A DNA stretch of 10,431 nt from Omnitrophica WOR_2 bacterium RIFCSPHIGHO2_01_FULL_52_10 (lineage in GTDB: Bacteria > Omnitrophota > Gorgyraeia > Zapsychrales > Zapsychraceae), in contig MHGM01000016.1 in the NCBI GenBank assembly GCA_001805565.1, positions 1 to 10,431 of the forward strand. The letters are read 5' to 3'. Within the stretch, counting starts at the first letter, position 1. Every line of letters begins with the position of its first letter. Positions 1-5,869 of this stretch are shown here, piece by piece. The notes beneath the pieces were generated by a model. That model was not told the origin of the DNA. It did no database searches and saw nothing but the letters and a program-made list of their open reading frames with translations. The position numbers were made by a program, and so were the translations under genes.

Positions 1-87
1 CATCCCTGAAGATTACCGCAACCGGCGCGTGCACCGCTGTTGGCAAATGACCGCGGCCTGACAAACTCTTCTTTTTTAAAAATTCAT

Positions 88-116
88 TTGTGCGCGTGGC
101 GACGTTCGTGTATCAT
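88..116 (+). promoter_or_regulatory. sigma70-like promoter for the first response regulator
   Basis: A -35-like TTGTGC (88-93) and a -10-like TATCAT (111-116, five of six consensus bases) are separated by exactly 17 bases. The predicted transcription start, about 7 bases past the -10, falls near 123, only about 3 bases before the ATG at 126. No Shine-Dalgarno sequence precedes that ATG, so the promoter predicts a leaderless or nearly leaderless mRNA. The -35 is weak (three of six). Read by eye only. Confidence 0.45.
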
Positions 117-125
117 ATTTTTCGT

Positions 126-488
126 ATGGGAACCCCGAAAAGAATCCTCATTGTCGAAGACGACGTAGATATCGCCGGGCCGCTGGAGCGCACCATTCGC
201 CGAATAGGATATGAATCAGCGGGTATTCTCTCAACCGGAGAGGAAGCCGTGGCCAAAGTCTCCGAAATCCGCCCGGACGTCATTATTATGGACGTAGTTT
301 TGGGCGGTCGGATGACCGGCATTGAAGCCAGCAAACAGATCGACCCGGCGTTAAGTTTGCCCATTATCTTCATTACCGGCTACCGCCCCGTGGCCGCGGC
401 CATGGAGGCCAATAACCGCTTCCCCTTATCCAAACCCTTCAACGCCCAAGACCTCAAAAAAGCCATTGAAACGGCGCTGGCCCCGTAG
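126..488 (+). CDS. single-domain response regulator (receiver domain only)
   Basis: A 120-residue stand-alone CheY-like receiver. The acidic pair follows ILIVEDD (D12, D13). The phospho-acceptor is D56 in VIIMDVVLGG, the switch threonine is T84 in FITGYR, and the conserved lysine is K103 in LSKPF. There is no DNA-binding, enzymatic or other output domain, so it probably works by protein-protein contact in a phosphorelay or as a partner of an unlinked histidine kinase. An upstream in-frame GTG at 90 would add 12 residues unlike any receiver N-terminus and would lie inside the promoter, so ATG 126 is preferred; it also aligns with the start of the paralogue downstream (668-1102). No kinase gene is in the window. 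The family assignment is secure; the partner and output are unknown. Confidence 0.9.
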   Translation: MGTPKRILIVEDDVDIAGPLERTIRRIGYESAGILSTGEEAVAKVSEIRPDVIIMDVVLGGRMTGIEASKQIDPALSLPIIFITGYRPVAAAMEANNRFPLSKPFNAQDLKKAIETALAP

Positions 489-506
489 AATCCCAAAGGG
501 ATTTTT
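489..506 (+). terminator. short candidate rho-independent terminator
   Basis: AATCCC (489-494), loop AAA, and GGGATT (498-503) make a perfect 6-bp stem directly after the stop codon of the first response regulator, running into a T tract (502-506). The stem is short and half AT, so termination may be weak. Its position between two genes that each have their own promoter supports the call. Confidence 0.4.
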
Positions 507-549
507 ACGGAGCTGGCGGCCTAAAAACGCTTTCTTAACCGCCTTTGCT

Positions 550-567
550 CTGTCAAGATTCTGTCAA
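550..567 (+). promoter_or_regulatory. Pho-box-like direct repeat
   Basis: CTGTCA occurs twice (550-555 and 561-566) with 11-base periodicity and an AT-rich spacer, the arrangement of PhoB/PhoP binding sites (consensus CTGTCATAAATCTGTCAC; about 14 of 18 positions agree). It lies about 40 bases upstream of the -10 element of the second response regulator, farther than the classical position overlapping the -35. That makes direct PhoB-type activation uncertain. Only one box is seen. Confidence 0.35.
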
Positions 568-583
568 TTACCGGCGCAAGGAT

Positions 584-613
584 TTGCTTCTTCCCCCATT
601 CGCATTCTATACT
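584..613 (+). promoter_or_regulatory. sigma70-like promoter for the second response regulator
   Basis: TTGCTT (584-589) and TATACT (608-613, five of six) are spaced by 18 bases. The predicted start near 620 gives a leader of roughly 48 bases to the ATG at 668, which has AGGG 7 bases upstream (657-660). This promoter lies inside the longest open frame (from 545), an argument against using the upstream starts at 545 or 617. Confidence 0.45.
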
Positions 614-667
614 CTCATGAACGACAAAAGGCTTAGAAAAGCATTAGTTAGACACCAGGGATTCAAA

Positions 668-1102
668 ATGATTGCCCCAACCAGAAAAAACATATTAATC
701 GTTGAGGATGACCAGTCCGTTGCCAGGGAAATGGCTCATACGCTGGAACGGATGGGATACGATGTCATGACGGTCCTTGCCACCGGTGAGGAAGTCTTGG
801 AGCAAAGCACCAAACTGCCCCACCCGGATCTGGTCATTATGGACGTGTCTTTGGCGGGCTCGATAGACGGTATCCAGGCGGGCAAGTATGTTGAAGATCA
901 TCTGAAGATACCGGTCGTTTACATTACGGGTTACCGCGAAAAGGCCGCGATGATGGAGGAAAAAGGCAAGGTACTGCTTTTGAAACCGTTCACCACTGAA
1001 GATCTTCGCGCCGCCATCGGCGTTGTTTTCTACCGGCTCTCTCTGCGCAATACCCCGCGGGAAATATCCCATCCGCAAAAAGAGTATACGGATTTAAATT
1101 AA
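668..1102 (+). CDS. single-domain response regulator, paralogue of the upstream one
   Basis: A 144-residue receiver protein. Acidic residues D14 and D15 follow ILIVED, the phospho-acceptor is D59 in VIMDVSLAG, the switch threonine is T87 in YITGYR, and the lysine is K106 in LLKPF. It aligns end to end with the protein at 126-488 (shared GY near residue 30, TGEE, IMDV, TGYR, KPF), so the two look like a duplication. It carries a C-terminal tail of about 25 residues, basic then polar, that the first lacks, and no recognised output domain. The start at 668 is chosen because AGGG lies 7 bases upstream and the N-terminus then matches the paralogue. The frame is open back to 545, but that stretch holds a promoter and a Pho-box-like repeat. 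The cognate kinase is not in the window. Confidence 0.88.
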   Translation: MIAPTRKNILIVEDDQSVAREMAHTLERMGYDVMTVLATGEEVLEQSTKLPHPDLVIMDVSLAGSIDGIQAGKYVEDHLKIPVVYITGYREKAAMMEEKGKVLLLKPFTTEDLRAAIGVVFYRLSLRNTPREISHPQKEYTDLN

Positions 1103-1134
1103 ATGCCGGCAAGCAACGCGCCCATCAAGAACGT

Positions 1135-1737
1135 TTATTCCAAAATTTCGCGGCGCGCCTTCAAGGACATGCTTAACGTCGACATATCAGCAAATTCCAG
1201 CGAACTCCCCACCGGAATCCCCAACCCGATGCGGCTAATTTTCACCCCTGTCGGCTTTAACTGTTTGGTCAGGTAAAGCGCGGTCATCTCGCCTTCGTTG
1301 TCGGCGTCCGTGGCAATCACCACTTCCTTGATGTTATTTGCGGAAATGCGGTACAGCAACTGCGGGATCTTGAGGTCTTCGGGGCCGCGGCCCTCGGCCG
1401 GCGCGATCGTCCCCAGAAGGACGTGGTAATGCCCGCGGTAAGAACCCGTGCGCTCGATGGCCAAAACGTCTTTGGGGTCTTCAACGACACAGACGGTCGC
1501 TTCGTCGCGGTTAGTATCCGAGCAGATAAGACAAATTTCCGTGTCGCTAAGATTGTTACACAGGCGGCAAAAACGCAGACCGTCTTTGAGCCTCAAGATG
1601 CTCTCGGCCAATTCCTGGGCCTCTTCTCTGGGATGGTTGAGGATCCAGAAGGCCATCCGCTCGGCGCTGCGCCGGCCAACACCGGGCAGCTTGGCGAATT
1701 GCTCCATCAGATTTTCAATTAACTTTGGATAAGCCAT
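1135..1737 (-). CDS. recR: recombination protein RecR
   Basis: RecR works with RecO (and RecF) to load RecA on gapped DNA; the family forms a ring-shaped clamp in the cytoplasm. The 200 residues match the usual length. In order: an N-terminal helix-hairpin-helix region (KLPGVGRRSAERMA, about 16-29), a four-cysteine zinc finger (C57, C60, C69, C72), a Toprim domain from about 81 with E86 in VVEDPKD and the acidic motif at 142-150, and the conserved C-terminal GIPVG segment (about 173-177). The Toprim motif reads ATDADNEGE where many RecR proteins have ATNPT.EGE. It lies 86 bases downstream of dnaX on the same strand, the usual partnership, but without the ybaB gene that often sits between them. 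There is no clear Shine-Dalgarno sequence. The spacer upstream is filled by a heptamer-repeat hairpin. Confidence 0.97.
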   Translation of the reverse strand: MAYPKLIENLMEQFAKLPGVGRRSAERMAFWILNHPREEAQELAESILRLKDGLRFCRLCNNLSDTEICLICSDTNRDEATVCVVEDPKDVLAIERTGSYRGHYHVLLGTIAPAEGRGPEDLKIPQLLYRISANNIKEVVIATDADNEGEMTALYLTKQLKPTGVKISRIGLGIPVGSSLEFADMSTLSMSLKARREILE

Positions 1738-1743
1738 ATATTA

Positions 1744-1818
1744 GTGGTAAGTGATAAGTCGTAAGCAAAAATCTTGGCTTGAGCTGTTACTTACGACTTA
1801 CAGCTTACGACTTACGAC
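1744..1818. repeat. inverted pair of heptanucleotide-repeat arrays
   Basis: On the + strand the left arm is three 7-base units GTGGTAA, GTGATAA, GTCGTAA (1744-1764). The right arm is four units in the opposite sense, TTACGAC, TTACAGC, TTACGAC, TTACGAC (1791-1818). The arms are separated by about 26 bases. TAAGTCGTAAGC (1755-1766) is perfectly complementary to 1803-1814, and 15 of 17 bases pair if the stem is extended to 1750-1766/1803-1819, so dnaX-recR read-through RNA could form a long hairpin. The arrays fill nearly the whole spacer between the dnaX stop and the recR start. The 7-base unit recalls the short tandemly repeated heptamers described in cyanobacteria; any relationship is only an analogy. 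Confidence 0.8.
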
Positions 1819-1823
1819 TGTTT

Positions 1824-3521
1824 TTATTCTTTATGCCACCGGCTCACGACTTTACCCTTGAAGGTATCCAGTGCCTCTTTAATAATTCCCTCTTCTTCCC
1901 GCGGCTTGAAATCGCCGATGAGTTCATAACGGAGACTCACCGGTGTTTCCAGTTTCGCCGAAAAAACTTTGGCCACAAGCTGTTTGGTGCTTTGGTCCTC
2001 CAGGGCTTCTTTCTGAAACGCGCATTTGGGAGGGAACCCGACCGTAAGGCACCCGTCCTTGAATTCCAGAGGCGTGCCTTCCTGCAAATACGTGGCCAGC
2101 GACATCCGTTCGCGGCTGACCGCGAACGTGAGCGTATCCCAGCAGCGCTTGATCTGCGAGAGATCGAGCGTTTCCTGAACGGCGGATCCGGGCAACGGGA
2201 CGTCTTCACGGATCTCCTCGATCTCTTCAACGTTGTCGTCATCTTCTCCAGAACTTCCTTCGGCAACGGGCGTCAGGTCAATATGTCCTTTTTCGCTTTT
2301 CAAAACATTGGCTGTGGTAAATCCGGCCCCGGGAACCGGTTTGGCCTCCGGTTGCTTTTTGGGCACCGGTTGCGGCTGTGGCTGCGCCAGGCGCGCTGGC
2401 GCGGCGGCAACGGGCGGCGCAGCAAAAACCTCACCGATATACGTCAGCTTGGCGAAAGCCACTTCCAGCGACATACGCGCCGATTCGGTTATTCCCGCGA
2501 TCTCCTGCGTTTCAATAAGGATGTCGATCGCTTTAAGAATATCTTTAAGTGTGAATTGCGCGCACTGGCTCAAATACATATCCTTGACGGCCGCCGGGTA
2601 ATCAATGAGTTTTCCTAACGCCTTCCCGCCTATTTTAACGATCATCAGGTTGCGGAAATGTTCGATCAGATCCTTGTTCAATTGTTTGATATCTTTTCCC
2701 TGGTCGATGATTCTTTCCAGGACCTCCAGGGCCAGCGAACAGTTCTTCTGCGCCAGCGCGCCGGTTAAGTCGAACAAAAATTGCGTCTCCACCATTCCCA
2801 GCATGGAGAAAACGTCTGCCGCCACGATGCCTTCATCGCTTAAAGCGCTTAACTGGTCGAGAATGCTCAACGCGTCGCGCAAACTCCCTTGCGCCGCCTT
2901 AGCGATCGTGTAAAGCGCGTCCTGGTCGATTTTTAACTTCTCTTTCTTGCTGATCTGCGCCATCGTGGCGACGATCGTGTCAACGGAAATGCGCTTGAAA
3001 TCAAAGCGCTGACAGCGAGAGATAATGGTCGCCGGCACTTTTTGCGGCGAAGTCGTGGCGAAGATGAATTTGACGTGCGCGGGGGGTTCTTCCAGGGTTT
3101 TCAGAAGCGCGTTGAAGGCTTCGGTGGTGAGCATATGCACTTCATCGACGATATAAATTTTGTACTTGCCCGCGCTGGGGGCGAATTTGACGTTCTCACG
3201 CAACGTGCGGATCTCGTCGATACCGCGATTCGATGCGCCGTCAATTTCCAGGACGTCGAAGCTGCTGCCGCGGGTGATCTCCTGACAGGCGACGCACTCG
3301 CCGCAGGGCTTGAGCGTTGGGCCTTTTTCGCAGTTAAGCGACTTGGCCAGGATGCGCGCGCAGGAAGTTTTGCCGATCCCGCGCGGGCCGCAGAATAAAT
3401 ACGCGTGGTGAATACGGCTGGACTGGATTATTTTTTTAAGCAGCTCCGTAATGTGCTCTTGACCGGTGACTTCGTCAAAGGTCTGCGGGCGGTGCTTTCT
3501 GGCAAGAACTAGATAGGACAT
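1824..3521 (-). CDS. dnaX: DNA polymerase III subunit gamma/tau
   Basis: Clamp-loader ATPase that loads the sliding clamp and, in the tau form, bridges polymerase cores at the replication fork. The 565 residues show a AAA+ module with Walker A GPRGIGKTS (K51), a zinc-binding cysteine set (C64, C73, C76, C79), Walker B IYIVDEVHM (D126, E127), sensor 1 FATTS (154-158), SRC with R169, and sensor 2 in GSLRDAL (R215). A collar domain runs to about 365. A Pro/Gln/Lys linker (about 369-400) and an acidic stretch (425-440) follow, then a C-terminal tau-like domain (about 455-540). This makes it a long, tau-type protein. It starts 23 bases after the DUF503 gene. No Shine-Dalgarno sequence precedes the ATG; instead a -10 element lies 9 bases upstream, suggesting a leaderless mRNA. 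An A5G run in the linker might allow a shorter gamma form. Confidence 0.97.
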   Translation of the reverse strand: MSYLVLARKHRPQTFDEVTGQEHITELLKKIIQSSRIHHAYLFCGPRGIGKTSCARILAKSLNCEKGPTLKPCGECVACQEITRGSSFDVLEIDGASNRGIDEIRTLRENVKFAPSAGKYKIYIVDEVHMLTTEAFNALLKTLEEPPAHVKFIFATTSPQKVPATIISRCQRFDFKRISVDTIVATMAQISKKEKLKIDQDALYTIAKAAQGSLRDALSILDQLSALSDEGIVAADVFSMLGMVETQFLFDLTGALAQKNCSLALEVLERIIDQGKDIKQLNKDLIEHFRNLMIVKIGGKALGKLIDYPAAVKDMYLSQCAQFTLKDILKAIDILIETQEIAGITESARMSLEVAFAKLTYIGEVFAAPPVAAAPARLAQPQPQPVPKKQPEAKPVPGAGFTTANVLKSEKGHIDLTPVAEGSSGEDDDNVEEIEEIREDVPLPGSAVQETLDLSQIKRCWDTLTFAVSRERMSLATYLQEGTPLEFKDGCLTVGFPPKCAFQKEALEDQSTKQLVAKVFSAKLETPVSLRYELIGDFKPREEEGIIKEALDTFKGKVVSRWHKE

Positions 3522-3530
3522 AGCGCTGCT

Positions 3531-3558
3531 ATTGTAACATAAAATTAATGAAATTCAA
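3531..3558 (-). promoter_or_regulatory. sigma70-like promoter for dnaX
   Basis: On the - strand, TTGAAT (3558-3553) and TACAAT (3536-3531) are 16 bases apart. The last base of the -10 is followed by 9 bases and then the dnaX ATG, so transcription would start about 3 bases before the start codon. The -35 lies inside the last codons of the DUF503 gene. dnaX could therefore be transcribed on its own as well as by read-through from upstream. Confidence 0.45.
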
Positions 3559-3844
3559 TTTTGTGCTCGCACACCAACGCGCCGGCCGCGTGGCGTTCGA
3601 TTAATGAAAGAACATTGCTTAATTGCCCATCGAGATAACTCTGGTCACGATTGATGGCCGCGAAGCCCAAAGTCGCGGTCTGCCACTTGTCCTGGCCATC
3701 AAGCTCGGCCACGCTGACGTTGTAATGCGCGCGCACTTTATCTTTGATGCTGCGCAGGACCATCCGTTTATCTTTGAGCGACTGCGCCTGCGGGACATGC
3801 AAAGAAACCAGCAAAACTCCAACGTGGCGTGTGTGTTCTTCCAT
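3545..3844 (-). CDS. DUF503 family protein (YlxP-like)
   Basis: A small cytoplasmic protein of 99 residues, normal for DUF503. The family signature is clear: HVGVLLVSLHVP near the start, then QSLKDKRMVLRSIKDKVR (about 21-38), then NVSVAELDGQDKWQTATLG (about 42-60). The family includes Bacillus YlxP, often found near translation and ribosome-maturation genes. Its biochemical role is not established, and none is proposed here. The ATG overlaps the stop of the upstream gene by one base (TAATG), which points to translational coupling with the TIGR01777 gene. The promoter of dnaX overlaps its 3' end. Confidence 0.88.
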   Translation of the reverse strand: MEEHTRHVGVLLVSLHVPQAQSLKDKRMVLRSIKDKVRAHYNVSVAELDGQDKWQTATLGFAAINRDQSYLDGQLSNVLSLIERHAAGALVCEHKIEFH

Positions 3845-4710
3845 TAGCGTGGGAACATTTTGGACAGTGCCGTTTCCAGGTCAGGATAGCGAAAGACGTA
3901 GCCGCTTTCGCTCAAACGCTTGGGAATGACATTCGCCCCGGAAAGTAATAGCTCCTCACCCATTTCCCCGAACAAGACCTTGATGACCAGCGCGGGCACC
4001 GGCAGAAACGCCGGCCGGCGCAGCGCCTTAGCCAGAACACGCGTGAATTCAGCGCTGGAGACCGCCTTGGGCGCCACAAAATTGACTGCTCCGGACAAAT
4101 CCGGAGTATTGATCACGTGCTCCATGGCCGCGGGGAGTTCATCCAAGGCAATCCAGCTCATTATCTGCTTGCCCGAACCCAGCCTGCCGCCTAAACCCAG
4201 TCTGAACACAGGCAGCATTTTGGCTAAGGCCCCTCCCTTGGGACTCAAAACAATACCGAACCTCATATGTACCACACGAATACCTATTTCTTCAGCCAAA
4301 TGAGTGGAGTGCTCCCAATCTACGCAAAGCTTATGTAAAAATCTATATCCCATAATAAGTCCTTCATTTACACATACCGGTGGTTCAATATGCCCATATA
4401 TTCCAATCGCGGAGGCGCACAAAAGAAGCTGGGGTGGGTTATTCATATTCGTCAAGACCTTGCATAGCTGGGTGGTCGTTTCAATACGGCTGGAATAAAG
4501 GAGCTTCTTATAACGCCTGCTCCAGCGCCGGCCGGCAATATTAGCCCCGGCCAAATGAATGACCACGTCCTGGCCCTGGAAACTGACCGGATCCAGATCC
4601 AGACGGCCTCTCTGGCGGCTGACCCGCGTTATGGCGTGCCCACGGGCTTGAAAATAAGCGGCCGCGGCCGTGCCGATAAGACCACTTGCCCCTGTTATCG
4701 CGATGCGCAT
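3844..4710 (-). CDS. TIGR01777 family NAD(P)-binding protein (epimerase-like SDR)
   Basis: An atypical short-chain dehydrogenase/epimerase of the family that includes E. coli YfcH and human SDR39U1; the substrate is unknown. The 288 residues begin with a Rossmann dinucleotide-binding loop TGASGLIG (6-13). The family-typical HLAGANIAGRRW follows (52-63), then ASAIGIYG (99-106), which supplies the serine and tyrosine region, then a central MRFGIVLSPKGGAL (149-162). A DUF1731-like C-terminal segment ends in RLSESGYVF and YPDLETAL (about 265-282). It is translationally coupled to the DUF503 gene downstream (shared TAATG). No Shine-Dalgarno sequence is present, and a promoter abuts the ATG. The family call is firm; the reaction cannot be stated. 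Confidence 0.92.
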   Translation of the reverse strand: MRIAITGASGLIGTAAAAYFQARGHAITRVSRQRGRLDLDPVSFQGQDVVIHLAGANIAGRRWSRRYKKLLYSSRIETTTQLCKVLTNMNNPPQLLLCASAIGIYGHIEPPVCVNEGLIMGYRFLHKLCVDWEHSTHLAEEIGIRVVHMRFGIVLSPKGGALAKMLPVFRLGLGGRLGSGKQIMSWIALDELPAAMEHVINTPDLSGAVNFVAPKAVSSAEFTRVLAKALRRPAFLPVPALVIKVLFGEMGEELLLSGANVIPKRLSESGYVFRYPDLETALSKMFPR

Positions 4711-4716
4711 GGAATT

Positions 4717-4745
4717 ATTTTACTGGACCCGGGATGAATGGACAA
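4717..4745 (-). promoter_or_regulatory. sigma70-like promoter abutting the TIGR01777 gene
   Basis: On the - strand, TTGTCC (4745-4740) and TAAAAT (4722-4717, five of six) are separated by exactly 17 bases. Only 6 bases lie between the -10 and the ATG, so the predicted transcription start coincides with the A of the ATG. It would be the head of the TIGR01777-DUF503-(dnaX-recR) unit and would separate it from the secretion block upstream. Confidence 0.5.
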
Positions 4746-4762
4746 GCACAAATACGCTGCAA

Positions 4763-5239
4763 TTAAATACCCAGCGCTTTCTTTAAAGCGGCCAATTGCG
4801 CCAGCTCTTGCTCGATCTGCGCGTTGAGATCGGTAAAATATCCCGTCAGTCGCTCCAGGTGGAGCTTTGTCTTGGCCTGGATATTCTGGGTGATTTCATT
4901 AAGACTCTTGATGTTGAGATCATTGGTACTCTTAATATTGGCTAACCATTGCTCCAGGAAACCAATGGCGGCCGGAGTGACGTCATCTTTTTTAATAGTG
5001 TTGAAGATCCCCAGCTGGGAAAAATACGCGTCGAGCTGGGAAGTGGTCAAAATACAGGAATCCACCATGCTGCTGACTAAAATGACGTCTTTGGTATCCG
5101 GCAACAATGCCTTGATCTCCTGCGACTCTTTCAAGACCTTGTTGCGAACCTCCATCAGGCCCGTCGCTGTTGCCTGCGCGTGGGCATTTAGGCTCAATCC
5201 GGCGACCAAAACGAAAATGATCAATAGTGTTTTTTTCAT
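4763..5239 (-). CDS. small secreted helical protein of unknown function
   Basis: Not recognised as a named family. The 158 residues open with a classical signal peptide: MKK, a hydrophobic core (about 4-17) and a cleavage motif AHA ending at residue 21. This predicts export to the periplasm or beyond. The mature part is rich in Leu, Lys, Gln, Asn and Glu and appears mostly helical. The last 50 residues (KTKLHLERLTGYFTDL, then EQELAQLAALKKAL) have coiled-coil character. One cysteine remains after cleavage. The start is well supported by a strong Shine-Dalgarno (AAAAGGAGGG, 5256-5247) 7 bases upstream, unlike most genes here. It lies 66 bases after the gspM-like gene on the same strand, so it may be the last member of the secretion operon, perhaps an accessory or a secreted substrate; that role is inference. 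Confidence 0.75.
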   Translation of the reverse strand: MKKTLLIIFVLVAGLSLNAHAQATATGLMEVRNKVLKESQEIKALLPDTKDVILVSSMVDSCILTTSQLDAYFSQLGIFNTIKKDDVTPAAIGFLEQWLANIKSTNDLNIKSLNEITQNIQAKTKLHLERLTGYFTDLNAQIEQELAQLAALKKALGI

Positions 5240-5270
5240 CAGGATACCCTCCTTTTAGATTGCGTCGCCC

Positions 5271-5298
5271 GCTTCACGTTTCACGAACAACGTACGAC
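5271..5298. repeat. degenerate 7-base-phased repeat
   Basis: Four consecutive heptamers GCTTCAC, GTTTCAC, GAACAAC, GTACGAC fill 5271-5298, all starting with G and ending in AC. The last unit, read on the other strand (GTCGTAC), differs by one base from the GTCGTAA unit of the array at 1744-1818. It lies in the spacer between the gspM-like gene and the small secreted protein gene. The units are too divergent to call it a tandem repeat on its own; the shared phase and unit are what make it notable. Confidence 0.45.
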
Positions 5299-5305
5299 GA
5301 TTATT

Positions 5306-5869
5306 TTACGGCGGCGCGACGCGCGAGATAATCATGCTGCACCGGGCCACACTCGATTCACGCGACTTTGGTTCTATCTGGTATTTTTCTATCGTAAAAA
5401 GCCGGTCGGAGCTTTCCACGCCGTACATAAACACGGCCAGCTGGTCCATCTGCGCCTCCAGGCTCAAATTGATCAGGTATTTCCTGGTGGCACCGGATTG
5501 CTTGACGTCACCGGGCTTGAGATCAATAAGATAGACGGAATTCTTGTTGGCCAGGTCCTCGATCTCCTTGAGCATCGCCGTCACTTCTTCGTCCTGGGAC
5601 AGGGAAGAATTTAAATACGATTCGAATTTACTGCTTTGCGCGACGATCTTGTCCTTCTGGGCCAAAAGGCGCAAATTCTTTTTAATCATCGCCTCTTCCT
5701 GCTGCGTTTCTTTGTTCAAGGCGTCTATCTGCGAAGAAATTGGGGAAATAATCAAGCGATCCAGCAGCATCAAAAAAATAAAAGCGACCGACAAGTGAAA
5801 GACTAATCTTTCCCGCGCTGATAAGCCGGTGATTTTCTTGCTGATAGCTTGTAGATTAAATGTCCCCAT
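5306..5869 (-). CDS. gspM: PilO/GspM-like inner-membrane assembly-platform protein
   Basis: A 187-residue bitopic membrane protein with the layout of GspM/PilO. It has a short cytoplasmic N-terminus, one transmembrane helix (about 22-41), a periplasmic coiled coil (about 45-80) and a C-terminal ferredoxin-like alpha/beta region (about 95-187). In the family this protein pairs with the periplasmic part of GspL/PilN to support pseudopilus assembly. Its ATG shares a base with the stop of the upstream PilM-PilN fusion (TAATG), so the two are translationally coupled, as expected of partners made in equal amounts. Sequence conservation in this family is low, so the call rests mainly on topology, length and position; PilO or GspM is a matter of naming. 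Confidence 0.75.
   Translation of the reverse strand: MGTFNLQAISKKITGLSARERLVFHLSVAFIFLMLLDRLIISPISSQIDALNKETQQEEAMIKKNLRLLAQKDKIVAQSSKFESYLNSSLSQDEEVTAMLKEIEDLANKNSVYLIDLKPGDVKQSGATRKYLINLSLEAQMDQLAVFMYGVESSDRLFTIEKYQIEPKSRESSVARCSMIISRVAPP

Noticed and set aside
1..61. Two short open tails on the + strand ending at TGA 59-61 and near 48-50, possibly the end of an upstream gene
   Set aside because: Each is only about 15-20 residues, neither resembles a known C-terminus, and they compete in different frames; too short to support a gene.
545..667. N-terminal extension of the second response regulator from 545 or 617
   Set aside because: The stretch contains a promoter and a Pho-box-like repeat, has no receiver homology, and ATG 668 has an AGGG and matches the paralogue's start.
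1103..1134. Expected bidirectional terminator between the convergent second response regulator and recR
   Set aside because: The 32 bases contain only a GCCGGC hexamer palindrome and no stem followed by a T tract on either strand.
1744..1818. The heptamer arrays as a CRISPR array
   Set aside because: The units are 7 bases, tandem without spacers, and there are no cas genes.
1779..2618. A long + strand open frame of about 280 codons opposite dnaX
   Set aside because: It lies antisense to the conserved C-terminal half of dnaX, has arginine- and phenylalanine-rich low-quality sequence and no recognisable domain; it is a shadow of dnaX.
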